NCBI GenBank assembly: GCA_027579435.1
Contig: JANBPK010000709.1
Location: forward strand, 253,184 to 317,183
Reading direction: 5' to 3'
Source of the DNA: Candolleomyces eurysporus
Taxonomy: Eukaryota > Basidiomycota > Agaricomycetes > Agaricales > Psathyrellaceae
DNA: 64,000 nt
Shown here: positions 37,301-49,800 of the stretch, one piece after another
Layout of the letters: each line of letters begins with the position of its first letter
How positions within the stretch are numbered: the stretch's first letter is position 1
Position numbers and translations under genes: made by a program
The notes under the pieces: generated by a model
Databases searched by the model: none
What the model saw: only the letters and a program-made list of their open reading frames with translations
What the model was told of the DNA's origin: nothing

Positions 37301-39028
37301 TGTCCAACAGGGACTGGCCATTCAAATAAAGAAGGTCAAATATTTTGACTGATCCCAGGGAGTGTCAATGAAACGATCATCGGATATACAAAATAACTCA
37401 CAGCACGGCCTTGGGTTGTGTTCTTTCTTTGATTTATCTGGATTCGCGTTCACGTCGTATCAGGCCTGTGGGATGCGATGATGGCAAATCACGTACCGAG
37501 CGCGGCGGTCTTCAAAGTACCAAAGGGAAGATTTCGCTCAGAGACAGGATCCCATACAAGCATTTCGCCGTCAAGGATAATTCTAGAGGGGATGGTTAGC
37601 CAAACACCAAAGGGATATACAAAAATCCCTACTCCTCAACTCTGGGATCGAACGCGGCGTCTATGAAGGGCGTGAGACTACCCGTCCCGACGTGTTTCCC
37701 GTACAGGTATGTGTAGTCTTTCCCCTTCCTGTTGCGCAATCATTAACGTTTGCCCAAACAAATGTTTTCAATGCAAATACCTGGAGCAGTAGAAGTACTC
37801 GTTTCCGCGCTTATGCAGCTGCATCCTTTCACCGTCGAGCTTTTCCTCGATGATGAATTCGTTACCGCCCATTTCCTTGACCGTATCCTCAATCTTTTTC
37901 GTCGGTCGCTTGCACAACATCGGCGCAAACGCATGGAAGAGCTGGACTTTTTTATCCTGCAAGAACGGGTCAGCACGATCTTCAGCTAGCTAGTACGCTC
38001 ATACCTCTGCATTCAGTCGGAATGATGGGTCCCACAACTCCCAAACAATCTTCTTCAAGTCGGAACATGTATTGTACAAGTCTTGGGCGTCTGGGTGAAA
38101 CACTGCAAACACGGTCGTTTCCTTCACGGAAATATTCATGTCTTCAGAAGTAGAGACGATTTTGGTAACGACCCAACGAGGAAAGAAGATGAACGGCCTA
38201 CCCTTTAGAATGATACGAATAATCCATCGCTGTTCATCTGCAGTCGAGTTATTATAAATCCTCCGCAGGATCTTGGATTGCACATCCCTGAGAGGCGACT
38301 TGTTTTGAAATTGGGGAGCAGAAGATTCATTGGGTTGACTTACTGCTTCCCCATGTTCTTTGCCAAGTCGTCCAAGACCTCATTCAGATCTTCAATGGTA
38401 AGGGTGCCCTCGATCACAGAGGATCGTTTGCTGACGACCTCACACAGAATCTGAGGGAAATCTCCAGAGCTTTTCTACGGGAAGACGCAAGCATCAGGTG
38501 TCGTTCTTCTTGTTGCAGAAGATTAAGGCATACGTCTCGCTCAGTAGGCTTCTTCCAGTTCAGCAATCGAATGGCGTCGGGATCGCGCATTCCAAGTGGG
38601 ATTAATTTAATGTAGGTCTTCGCCAGATTCTTCTCTTTCAAACCATAGACAGCACGCTCTCGATCTTTCTGTAAGCCATGCGTGAGGCTCTGAGAAAGTC
38701 TCGACGGTAGCACCAACATACCTGCGGAAGGAGAAGTCGTAGCACTGGGTACAAATCATACCCTTTCTCGTTGCGCCAGTGCTAACCGTGTCGTTTCGAA
38801 ACCACAATTGAGCATAGCAGCTGGACAAACACTTACAGTGAACCACGAGTCAAGCAGCTTTCGACGTCTGTCATGCTTCCTTTCTGTAGCAAGCTTCTCG
38901 AATAAGCCCACCAATACGCTGAATGGGGCAGTTCCGACATTCTGGGGCGGAGGCTGGTATGATGGCTGCTCGACCTCAGGCTCTTTCGGGGAGCCGGGCG
39001 CTGAGGTTGGCGCTGGTGTTGGTTGCAT
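34376..39028 (-). CDS. LIG4: DNA ligase IV (non-homologous end joining)
   Basis: ATP-dependent ligase that seals double-strand breaks in NHEJ together with an XRCC4/Lif1-type partner. The ATG at 39028 gives MQPTPAPTSAPGSPKEPEVE, then the DNA-binding domain (APFSVLVGLFEKLATERKHD, AVYGLKEKNLAKTYIKLIPL). The nucleotidyltransferase domain has motif I IIEEKLDGERMQLHKRGNEY with the adenylated lysine, then FYCSR, EIILDGEMLVWDP-type motif III/IV, and GEGLVIKHPLSKYVLNGRNS (motifs IV-V region) with DWIKVKPEYM. BRCT material follows (YIVYGGTVTR, DVIKPAWITDSVKLGQKVPL), with an acidic Glu/Asp-rich linker before a last BRCT ending FVISEYIEACLDEGTLLDE. More than fifteen short introns. The stop at 34376 assumes no further intron after DEDGT, where a GTACGT could also be a donor. 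It diverges from the kinase gene. Confidence 0.92.
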
Positions 39029-39343
39029 TGAAAAAGGTAAATCTCTGGCCCGTCTGGAGTAGATGGGAGTCAGAGCCAGGAGAGGGTGAGGGAGCGTCAC
39101 GCGTCACGATATGAGATGCGTCGAGTCACAGTCTCGTGACCTCACTGTCACGGCTCCGGACGCGCTGTTTGTCTGTGTTGGCTCTGGAGGCGGGCCTGGG
39201 CGCCCCGCGGCCAGCCGGACGAAGGGTCGGATTGCTGTCAACCCACCATATTCCTAGTCTGGTTTACAACTGTCCAATGTCAGCCCCGGAAACGTTCAAT
39301 TTAAAGCTCTCGCGCGAGAGGCTCACTGCTGCAGTTGGCAAAC
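39029..39343. other. Divergent promoter region between ligase IV and Gin4-type kinase
   Basis: About 315 bp shared by two diverging genes. It has several CpG-rich palindromic words (gcgtcacgcgtcacg near 39095, tcgcgcgaga near 39310). The tcacgcgtcac near 39097 contains an ACGCGT element, the MluI cell-cycle box known from fungi. Function is inferred only. Confidence 0.4.
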
Positions 39344-41945
39344 ATGGCTGACCCATCACCGATGTCGCCCTTCTCATTCCATTCAACCAAGAGCGTTCGT
39401 GACCCCAAGATGATTGGGCTATGGACGATCGGGAGGACCATTGGAAGGGGTGCATCAGGTACGCAGTCAGCTCTCTCTCGGAAGGAAGGAACTATATCAA
39501 TTTCTGGGCTTCAAATAGGTCGTGTCAGGATCGCCCGTCATTCGAAGACCGGGCAGTACGCAGCCATCAAAATCATCTCCAAGAGCACTCTCCCTCCGCT
39601 TATGTCCCAAGTGTCTATAAATCGACTCGCAGACGTTACAGAGCATGCTCAGCTCTCCGTCGAACGCGAGATCGTAGTCATGAAGTTGATCAACCACCCC
39701 AACATCATGAAGCTCTACGACGTCTGGGAGACCTCGTCTGATCTCTACCTCATTCTGGAATATGTCCAGGGCGGCGAATTATTCGACTATCTGTGCAACA
39801 AGGGCCGGCTTCCAACGGAAGAGGCGCTTTCATACTTCCAACAGATCATCTCGGCTGTGGACTACTGCCATCGGTTCAACATTGCTCATCGCGACTTGAA
39901 ACCCGAAAACATCCTGCTCGACGAGCAGTCGAATATCAAGATCGCTGACTTTGGTATGGCGGCTTGGCAGGGCGATCCCCAGGCCGCCAACCTACGGACG
40001 TCCTGCGGGAGCCCTCACTACGCCGCTCCGGAAATCATCAGTGGGGAGAGGTACAACGGTGCCTCGGCGGACATTTGGTCTTGCGGGATCATCCTTCATG
40101 CATTGTTGGCTGGAACGCTCCCCTTCGACGACGATGACTGCCCCACTCTCCTTCAGATGATTACGAAAGCCAAGTTCGCCATGCCCACCGATATCGACCC
40201 TGCGGCCCAGGACTTGCTCCGTCGGATGTTGGAGAAGAATGTCAAGAAGCGCATTACGATGGCCGAAGTCATGAAGCACCCTTTCTTCGTCTCCCAGCCC
40301 CCAAAACATACGGACTACACTCTTCCTGATTTGGAGAGCATCGCCCAACCCATCGCTCGCGTTTCCTCCATCGATCCCGATATATTTGCCAACCTTCGAA
40401 CGTTGTGGCATGGTACCAGCGACGCGGCTCTCATCGAAAGCTTGACGAGCCAGGAGCGCAACTGGCAGAAGGGTATCTACCACATGCTCGTCGATTATCG
40501 TTCCCGAAACCGCCAGTTGTACGACGAAGAAGAACGGGAGATGGCGAAGAGGCATAAGGAACGTAAGAAACGTAGGCGGCAACGCGAAAGAGCTGACGTC
40601 TCTCCCTCCGATATTCCCCCACGGGCCGCTGCTCCTACTCCACGGACCGCTTCTCGCCATAACGAAATCCACCTAGATGAACGGGGGGNCTCTGAAATCC
40701 CTTGAGCTGGTTTCCCAGCAAAATTCACGTCTTTCGCTGCCTGCACTCCCTGTTCAGCTCCAATCAACTTCTACTTCTTCTAACGCTTCAGAAGCTACAA
40801 CTCGGTCTCTTCTAGCGCCCTTCTCTCCCCTCTGGGAAACTTTGGACCTTCCCGCACTCACCGTCCCCCAAACAGAGGACCGGGAGATGCAAACCTTTTT
40901 CAATCAGATTGTGACGCATCTCAATGTTCTTCGAGCCAAGACCGCTTCCTCGCAGGTCGACGCATGGGCTAGTACCGCTTCTGGGAGTCGTATATCGAGC
41001 GCTTCTGTTTTCCAGGACGCTGGGTCCTCAGACGCTGTGAGCTCTAATCCGGCAGTTCCAACGGTTTACGATCACCTCGGCCTCGACTTGGGGCAGTCTC
41101 TCCCCCACATACCTCCCACGAAACCGCTGAGTGTTCGACGAAAACAACCCAAGGGCTCGCGTCCGATGGAAGATAAAGAAAACGTCTCTGAGCAGCCCAA
41201 CATACCAGCAGCCCCTTCTCATAAACGTTCTGGAAGTTCTGCCAATCGTGTCTCGACCGTTGGGAACCAGCCACAACGGACTCATTTGCCGCAAAAAGCA
41301 ATCAAGATCGTGGAGCCTTCTCAAATTCTTCAACGAAGACATAGCAAGCACAAGTCATCGTCCACTTCACCTTTCTTCTCGGAGAGTCAGACTTCTGGCC
41401 ACGCGTCTTCGTCAACTTCGAATTACAACTATCCCGAACCATATGCTTCTCACACCATGCCTAATAAGTCTTCGTCGGCAACTAATACTGCAGCAGCTAA
41501 GCGCGGGTGGCTGGACAACGTTTTCAAAACCAAGGCTCCCAATTATACGCTATACTCGAGGCTCGGTGTTCATGAGACGCGAAATGAGTGTCGTCGGCTG
41601 CTCATGGATATGGACCTGTTGGTGTCGATCGAAGAGAACGAGCGGATGGGTATTTTGAAGTGCCGGACGTTGGAAGCGCGAGACCCGTTCACGGTGCACA
41701 ACATCCCCAAACCTGTCAAGTTCAAAGTCGATATCCAGCGCGCACCGTATCGATTGACGCAGGAAGGAATCACCATTGCGCTGTTATTCTTCCAGGAGAA
41801 GGGCCCGTTCGATACGTTTCAAGATATCTTCAGCTCGCTCAAATCGAATTGGACGCTGGATAAGCCTTCGGCCAACGATACCACGATGGACTTAACGGAG
41901 AATCCCTCACCAACTTTTGCGATCGACGGGCGCAGCATCTATTAG
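39344..41945 (+). CDS. Gin4/Hsl1/Cdr2-type protein kinase with KA1-like C-terminus
   Basis: Septin- and Wee1-linked kinases of this group set the timing of mitosis and bud-neck or septum morphology. The ATG at 39344 opens MADPSPMSPFSFHSTKSVRD. One 60-nt intron (39459-39518) is open in frame but splits the glycine loop; removing it gives GRTIGRGASGRVRIARH. The kinase domain has AAIKIISK, HRDLKPENILL, DFGMAAWQ, SCGSPHYAAPEIISGERYNG, DIWSCGIILHALLAGTLPFD. A long Ser-rich middle includes the KEN box-like EDKENVSE. The end (SRLGVHETRNECRRLLMDMD ... FQDIFSSLKSNW) resembles a KA1 membrane-binding domain. The N at 40689 is a surplus base: without it the text reads LDERGALKSLELV, and the CDS is exactly 847 codons with the stop (846 residues). 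Confidence 0.92.
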
Positions 41946-42930
41946 CCGTATTCTGCGACCAGACCTTTGGCGCTGGACTCTAGAGCGCCTTTCCATGTAT
42001 CACAGACGGTTTGCATGTATTGATTGACTTAGACTTGTAACCTCAGAGCCGAGATATGTCCTATTAGAATCTCCGGAAACCATAAGGAAGTCAAAGTCGC
42101 CCCACACTTCATAAAGCTAAGTTAAGACTCTTACTTCGTGTTCAACGTGGTTGAGTGGTTTCTATCATGGTCTTGGAATGCTTCTAACGAGTGTTTGGGG
42201 CAATTAGAATATCAAAGCTCGGTCTTTAGTCGATAGTGGCCGACCATACACGGTTAGGAAAGCGCGTTGCTGTGAAACAATCACCAGCAAAGGATGCTTC
42301 CACATGTGTTCTCTTAGCTTTCAAATGAAACCACCACATGTATGACCGCGTTCGACTGGTGGGGTCATGCAAGAGACGCGTAGGACGGCGAGAGGTGGCA
42401 GCTTCTGGAAGTTGCAATCTAACTCTGTGTGTCAATGGCGGCGAAAATGATGACGCATTGCACCCCTAGATATCTATTTCTAATTTCCAAATTCCAGGGG
42501 GACTCGAGGCCTGCAGACTGTTTCCGCAACGGGATTTTCACGTTGATAATTGCCACCGGTTGAGGAGGACATAATTAAGGGAGCACATGGTGCAATGACG
42601 TGTGCCTGCAGAGCCTTCACCTGTCCAATAACAGTGGCCGCTATTGACAGTGTGGACGAGCACGCTGGAATATGATATCTATCATATACCCGAAATTTCC
42701 GATGACCAGAGGGAGAGAGGAACTCAGAAGAGGATGGAGGAAGAAGAGAACCTGGACCCATGTGTGATATGCCACCATCCCGGCACCACGTGCCTGCAGG
42801 CCTCGAAGCGGACGGACGCCATCTGTGCCTATCCTCCAGACCACCACAAGGCAGGTGTTTCCGGTATATAAGCTCCCCNGTGTCTTCCCCCATTTACCCC
42901 TTCCTCCATCTTCCTTCATCCACCAGCACC
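41946..42930. other. Intergenic: kinase 3' region and LC8 promoter
   Basis: Nearly 1 kb. The first few hundred bases should be the kinase 3' UTR; the last part is the dynein light chain promoter with a TATA box (separate entry) and an N at 42879 beside a C run. Short open frames on both strands carry no recognisable motif. I see no other gene. Confidence 0.45.
42865..42871 (+). promoter_or_regulatory. TATA box of the LC8 gene
   Basis: TATATAA lies 60 bp before the ATG at 42931, with a CT-rich leader (cccatttaccccttcctcca) between them. Spacing fits a fungal core promoter. Confidence 0.6.
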
Positions 42931-43387
42931 ATGTCGGAAACCAAAGTTGACGCCCTCACCACCCAGTCCACCGACATCTCCTCCTCCAAGGACAGCGCCG
43001 GAGGCCCCAAGGCCATCATTAAAAATGTCGACATGAGCGAGGAAATGCAGCAGGAGAGCGTCGACATCGCATCCGCCGCACTCGAGAAGTACAACATCGA
43101 GAAGGACATTGCTGCTCAGATCAAGAAGGAGTTTGACCGACGACACGGGCCTACCTGGCACGTCGTAGTGGGCAAGAACTTTGGCAGCTATGTAACACAC
43201 GGTATGTGCCCACCGCACGCCATGGCCGCTCCTGCCAGTCGGAGAGCGTCGGACGCGTCGAGACGCGTGCAGCGGCGTATCGGCCATCTCACACGACATC
43301 TCTTGCTGATTGGGTTTTTCCGCAGAAACCAAGCACTTCATCTACTTCTACATTGGCCCTCTCGCCATTCTCATCTGGAAGTCATAA
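42931..43387 (+). CDS. DYN2: Dynein light chain LC8 (Dyn2/DYNLL)
   Basis: LC8 is a small dimeric hub that pairs disordered partners, including dynein intermediate chain. Two exons, 42931-43201 and 43326-43387, give 110 residues. The first 29 or so residues are a Ser/Thr/Asp-rich extension ([20 protein letters not shown]) beyond the usual 89-residue protein. The LC8 core follows: [58 protein letters not shown], then from exon 2 [20 protein letters not shown]. All core elements are intact. The intron is 124 nt, long for this window. Confidence 0.95.
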
Positions 43388-43645
43388 ATCCAACTCCCCC
43401 CCTCCTCGACTACCCTCTATGCTGTTGAGAGCACAGCACTCAGATGGACGCCCGATCAGGTTGTAGATTACACGTTTTCACCATTTTCAATCACTACTGT
43501 ATATCTTTCCTTTCTCAATGCAGGCCATATCCTTGATCGAACCGAGTCAAAAACGAGTGTGACAATGTGCATAGTACATGTGTGCAAAAATCATACAAAA
43601 AGGTATACAAATCTACATCTAGCGAGCTTCCCGTGCCTCTCCTCA

Positions 43646-46536
43646 TCACCGTCGAGGAATGACCTCGATGATCACCCTCGACAGGCATTCATTATCCGCA
43701 TATATCCCAACGTTTAGGATTCCCAAATCCCTGGAAAGCGCCGTTCCCGTGAATTCAATCATACCCTTGGCCCCATTGGCATCGAATCGCAGAAAAGACG
43801 GCAGTACAATACCCGACACTTGCTGAACCTGCAGCGGTCGTGTCGTAATAGGTATCTGGATTCGAATATGGAACTTCTCTCCAGTTCGAACTACATAGCG
43901 CGTCGCTTCATTACTCTAGAGACGGAAGGTCAGCGCTACTCTTCACGTCACTTTGATTAATTCGACTCACTGGATTTGTCCCTGACCTTGTCATGCCAGT
44001 AGCAGGCTCAGCGGGTGCACTTTGGTCATTCCCCAGGGACTGCACGTAATGAAGCCCCATAGAAAGGTCGTCGGCGCTAACACTCTTTCTCCTCCTCGCG
44101 TTTTCCGCAAAAGGATCTTCCTCGTCCTTTGCGTTCTTGTATATTCTCGCGCGCTGGCTAGCAACACGGCTTTTCGCAAAGCCCCCGCCACCACCACCGC
44201 CCGAATCATCTGCACCGGGCACGACCAAGGAGGAGACTCTGGGAACCGGAACCCTCGTGGAACTCGTAAAGGGAACCAATCGAGGGCGAGCAGTCGCTGG
44301 ATCGCCATCCGGATAGTACTCGTGTGACAAATAGCTCGTGGTGCGTGTACTCCTCCCACTGCGCACGCTTGTCTGCCTCGAACTCCGGCCTGGCCGGTCA
44401 GATTTCATAGAACCGCTAGAGCCCTGCCTCACGAGCTTCCCGTCATTGAAATGAACTTGAGCCATTGCACGAGGTGGCCCGAAATCAGCTCGCCTGCGAG
44501 GGATCGAATGCTCCGCAGTCGAAGTGGATGGAGAACCCGTCATAAAGGTGCTTCCACGTTGACTGAACCTGTCGTCGAATGGATTAGAGACCGAGCTTTG
44601 CATTGCATAGGTGACGTCCGGTGTAGCATTGTTGTCCATGGCAACAGACGGCCTAAGCAAGATGGGTTTACCAATGGCAGGGCGAGGTGATGAAACTCGA
44701 GGTTTGCGCGTGTACTTGTCGCTGACCTGCCTGACAGTCTGCTTGATCCTCGTCATAAACTCCCGCTTGCTTATCATACCCGAGCTCATAATATCACTCG
44801 GCATGTAGCTCCCAGGAATCGACTGGCTTCGTGCAGGCATTCGTTGCAAATCCAAGTCCACGGCCCCATACTCCCCCGCGTTCCTGGAGGGTGCGATACT
44901 TGCTTCGGTTCGAGCAACGTCTTCAGGCCGCTGAAGCAAAGAAGGGTTCGAGCTCCCAAAGCCATAGTACTTTCGATCCTTCTCGGTATAGCCCATGCGA
45001 CCCTCCTCTCCTGTAAGAGCCGTATCCTCCACCCGCGCCCAGCGCCTGCAGCAAGCAAAGAACGCGATCATCGCAAGAAACCCGCCAACAGCACCAAAGG
45101 CAATCCCAAGGCCCAAGGCCAGCTTTCGCCTCGCCTGGGCAGACAAACCAGCGGGGTGACCAATTTGCCCATCCCTGCCACCAGGGGAGGGCGAAACAAA
45201 GATGACAAGGTTCGCATGCGATGTCGAGTGTGTAATGCGAGAGTAAGCCGTAAACGATACGGTGATGTGGTCCCCACCAAAATCACGAGGTATCGCGCCA
45301 GAGATGCTGTCTCCAGATCCATCGAATCGTACAAAGTCGGCCGCCTGAACGGGGTCATAAGTAAGCGATATATCAGCATCCCCCCNGTTGCCCAGCAGTC
45401 GAGTTGGAGTAGAACTGGTCCAGCTGCAGGTCAAAGTCGTCTCCGGGAGACAGATGAAGCGCCGGCAGCTCTGGGAGCGCGAAATACGAAGGGACCAGCT
45501 GGAGAGTGACCGCCGTGTGGATCGTCTGATTGAACCCCGTCGTAAGCGTCACAGGCAGCACAGGCTTGGTATCACCAGCGTCGGGGCCTGGGTTGCCGGA
45601 GAGTGTTCGACCAACAGGGTCGTACTGAAGCCACTGAGAGTAGGCCGAAGTGTCGATGCTGAGCACAGAGATGTTGGCAGGCTGGATCCGGTCGCCATCG
45701 ACCAAGATTCCCATAAAGTCCGCAGGCGAGAGGAGATTGACCGCGAAGGGCGATCCAGCCGTCATATTGATAGTGGGGAGCGCGTCGGTAGACGAGGAAA
45801 GCTCGTGGTTCGCAACGACGAGGTCAAAAGGGAGCGCCAGAGCTGTATACCCTTCCTGATCGGACCCGACCAGGATGAACGACATGACTTCGGGTGCGGC
45901 GGATCCAACGTCTGGGGGCACCACGCCATCCAGGGTGACGGCGTCGGGGTCGAAAACCATCCACGTAGGAAGCTCGGACCCGTCGGCGAACCGCGCTTCG
46001 TAGAATAAATCGTTGGGCGATGAAACGGTGCTCGCCTGGAAGCCAACGCTGAAAGACCATCCCTGGGGTATCCTGAGGGCCGGGTTCGAAGTGGCCAACG
46101 CCGATCGAGGTTGAAGTGGGAAGACGGACGAGAGTGCTCGACCAGGAGCAGAAAACTGGTCTGAAATGGGTATCCTGACTGTAGGTGCTGGGTAGTGGGT
46201 AACACACAGGTTGACGCCAGAAGATGCGTAAGAGTTGGGGTTGGGGCTGCGCGCGGTGACTACGACTCGGGGGTTCCCTTCGTCCTCGGGTCCAGGAACG
46301 CCAGAGAAGGTGCGATTGTTAGGATGGAAGGAGAGCCAGGCAGGTAGCGCAGAGGTCGTGTAGTTGAGGGATCCCTCGGAGGAGTTGAATGTACGTTCAG
46401 AAAAAGTCCATGAAAACGGCTGGTTGATGCGTGCAATCAGTGGAAGCTGGGTGTCCAGAGGTTCCACGACATAGGTCGCCGACAGAGCATTTTCGACCAA
46501 GGACGAGAGCAAAAAACACAAAAGAAGGACGTTCAT
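43646..46536 (-). CDS. AXL2: Axl2-like bud-site-selection membrane protein with cadherin-like domains
   Basis: Axl2-type proteins are single-pass plasma-membrane proteins that mark polarity sites. The ATG at 46536 opens a signal peptide (MNVLLLCFLLSSLVENALS) followed by dystroglycan-type cadherin-like repeats, each with the WLSF/W...F.G.P pattern: ALPAWLSFHPNNRTFSGVPG, PTWMVFDPDAVTLDGVVPPD, QWLQYDPVGRTLSGNPGPDA. A transmembrane helix is seen at LALGLGIAFGAVGGFLAMIA. The long cytoplasmic tail is Ser/Arg-rich and ends, after a 55-nt intron (43916-43970), with a further domain beginning SNEATRYVVRTGEKFHIRIQ. The N at 45386 is a surplus base; skipping it reads AGQRGDADISLT. With intron and N removed the CDS is exactly 945 codons with the stop (944 residues), which supports the model. 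Confidence 0.88.
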
Positions 46537-46809
46537 AGGAGAATATGTTGGGCGAGCTGAGCTCGAGCTTCGACCAAAGAGCGGGTCGACCAGCGAGGTT
46601 GGGGCAGGCAATTCAGGGTACGGGTTGCGGCGCTTTCGTCCAGGAGCCGTCGGCGGCGGTCGACAATCCCTTGCTCGATCAACAAACCACAACAAATGTT
46701 GTGGGGATAATCCATACACCTACTCTAGACATAGAAACAAGGAAAACATAGTATATAATCACATCAAAAGCAAAGAATAAGAAAAGAAGAATCGTGAATG
46801 GTCATAAAA

Positions 46810-49800
46810 TCAAGCGCCAGGTAGGAAAACGCCCAAGCCAGCGGCTTGGATCTTCGCGGGCTCCTCGACATTGATGGCAGAAATGAGATGGATGAGTTCG
46901 GCCCTAATCTCATCTCCAACCTGGTCCGGTGCGCTGGGGTCCAGGGCAATCGCAAACACCTGCAACAGACGGTCCGTATACGGGTACAGCGCAGCACCGT
47001 TCACGCGGAAGAGGTGGAAAATGGCTCTGAAGACCGGTCGGTTTTCGAGGTAATCGGTCTTGAGGGGGAGGGCATTGATGAAGATAGGGAGGACTTGGTC
47101 CAGAGGGAGGGCATTCACGTTGCGGACGATCATTCGGGCCACGGCACCAGCGGCGTTGTCCTTGGCATTAAGACGAGGAGAGGGGCTGGAGTCATCAACA
47201 TTGAAGAGAGGTTGAAGGGCGGAAAGGATAGGCATATACTGGCCAGAGAGGTCGATGTCAGAGTTCTCAACAAGGAGACCAGTGGCGAATGCAGCATTGC
47301 TGAGAACCTCGGCCTCATCGTCCTTCAGAGCCTTGTGGAAGAGCTCAGCGAGCGGAAGCGTGTGAGGAGTGATTGCGCCCTTCAATCCAGAGATGATCTC
47401 AGCCAAGCAGCCGATGGCTGAGGATCGATCGCTGAGTGAACGATTCTTTTTCTTTGGGAAGGGTAAGTAGATAATAGGACTTGGAAAATGCCACAACTTA
47501 CGTAGTACTTGGCAATGAGAGGGTAGAACTTCTTAAAGGCAGGCTCAAAGTCTGCGCCCAATGCATTGGCAACGGCTGCCACAAGATCTCCGGCAGAAGA
47601 AACGAGGACAGAGTCGTATTCGGCCTGATATTCAGGTGCAACATCATCGTCGTCCTGATCAGGGTCCTGTTGGCAAAGAGCCTTCTGCTCCAAAATTTGG
47701 ATGGCCAGTTCGCAGATGACCTCAAGTTCTGCGAAAATGGAACAGGTCAAGAATTGCGCAGAGCATGCAGGCGTTACGATAACTTACTCGACTCGAGGAG
47801 GGCAGGGCCGACAGTGTTGATAGTCTCAGAAAGACCCATGCAAAGAGCAGAGACAACAGATCTGAGCAAAAGGTCGCAAGTCAGTACCAGAACAGACAAA
47901 GACTGAGGATAGTAAATCAGGAAAAAAANCAGTAGTCTCATCGCATAAGCGTCGAAGTGAGCTGAGTTATGGTATCATCCCCAAAGGATGAGAGGAGCTG
48001 TCACTCACTTGTTGTCTTCGGTTTCATACATGTCAAGCAGAGGAGGGAGGACATGATTTATGAGGTCCTGGACTTGCTTTTCCAGAGGCACGGTCTAGGC
48101 ACAACATCACGACTTTTGTCTGCTTTGGAAATTCGATTTTCACTCACCACATTCCTGCCAGCAACCCACTTGGTAGGTTCACCGATCTCGTAGAAGGTAC
48201 GGACAGACTGCAGAAGGGAGTCTGTAGCACTCTTGCGTATACCCTCGTAGTAATGGTTGAGGAGTTCAATAAGTTCCAGAGTGCATGTTTCGACGTATGG
48301 AAGGAAGTGAGCCTTGGTGGCGGCAAACAGAGTGCCGATAGTGTCGGCGGCAATCTCCTTTTCGACGGCAACAGCGCTGTTAACATCAAGCATCTTTTCG
48401 AGGTCAACGTCTTCAAGCTCGATCGAAGGGTTGCCGTTTGCGTCGAGCTCGGTAACGTTGATGGGCTCAGCGGGGGAAGCACCTGAAGAGAAGGCTTGGG
48501 CAGCGCTTGCAATCAATTCTGGAACCATACTGTCAACTCCAACCAATTCACTGGTGAAAAGTATCATCACATACCTGCGCTTTGCTCTTCACCTTGTTCG
48601 AGCTGCTTGCAACTCTCAATCAAGGCTGGAACTACTCGGTTGAGGTAAGGTGCAAAATCCTCGCCAAAGACTTGGGCCATAACGCCGAAAAAGAGGAAGC
48701 TGCATTCCCGAAGTCTAGCACGACCCATTTCAAGACCGTTGAAGGCTTGAGCCATCATGTCGGGGAAGTAGGGACTGAAGTTCTCCTTTCCGACAGCCTC
48801 AGCAAACGTGCCAATAGCGTCCATCGTGATACCTCGCAGTTCAGTCTCTTCGCCATCGCCTTCGAGAGTCAGGAAGCTGGCAAGCACACCGATAGTAGGC
48901 TGGAAGTAGGGAATGAAGCGTTCCTTAGAAGCATGAGCAGCGCTACCAATGGCACCGGTAACCACAGCTTTGACAGAGAGAGGGGCAGTCTGCAGCAGCC
49001 CGGCAAGCTGCTCCATGATGAGTTGCAGATATTGGTCGATATGCTCGTGCAAAATTTCGAGAAGGGCATCCAGAGCAGTGCAGGCAGACTTTTGGGTGAC
49101 TGGATCATTGATGAGGGCCATAATACTCTGGAAAAGGTTCATAAGTCACTAAAGAACGTTGGACTTGGTTCAAGACACCTACGGGCATAAGAATTTGGTG
49201 CTTCGCTACACATGGCTCCTCAAGCCACTCGCAAAGGCAGCTGACAGCAATGCAGGTAGCCTTCCTGACAGTCGCATCACCGTCTTGGAGACCGGCTTCA
49301 ATGAAGGGCCAAATCTGGTCCATAAGAGGCGTCATGAACTCGCTGCATCCTTCCACAGACACACCGAGAGCAAGCATTGCGCCCCGGCGATGAGAGGGCT
49401 CCGGGGAGCGGAAGAACTCGAGAATGAGATTACGGAGAGGCATGAAAACTTGATCAGGAGGAAGGTTGGTGGCAAGGCCGTCAATAATGCGAAGAGCAGA
49501 CTTGAAGCACGTCAGCAGGATAGACGCAGGAGCAAGCAATGTGCAACTCACTCGCGAGGGAGCGTCATCGTCAATGTCCTCAGGTTCAGCCTCGGTGGTT
49601 ATGGGCATCAATCCCTGAAGGATTTGACCAGCCAAGTCGAGGCTTTGAACTTTTGATTTTTTGCTGGAGGGGAGAAGTAAGACGATGTGGGGGGAGTGGA
49701 AAGGGAGGGCCACCTACTACTGGACGGTCCAGTTTAGAGCGTTGAGAGCGAGGACTCGCAGGTCAGGTTCGTACGAGGTATCACCTCCACATCGCAAGAG

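Noticed and set aside
39459..39518. In-frame insertion in the kinase glycine loop
   Set aside because: It has GT-AG ends, is 60 nt long, and removing it gives a normal GxGxxGxV loop, so it is an intron.
40677..41945. Second open frame after the kinase as a separate gene
   Set aside because: Skipping the N at 40689 makes it continuous with the kinase and supplies the KA1-like tail.
44944..44960. B-box-like word gggttcgagctccc suggesting a tRNA
   Set aside because: It lies inside the coding tail of the Axl2-like protein, with no tRNA structure around it.
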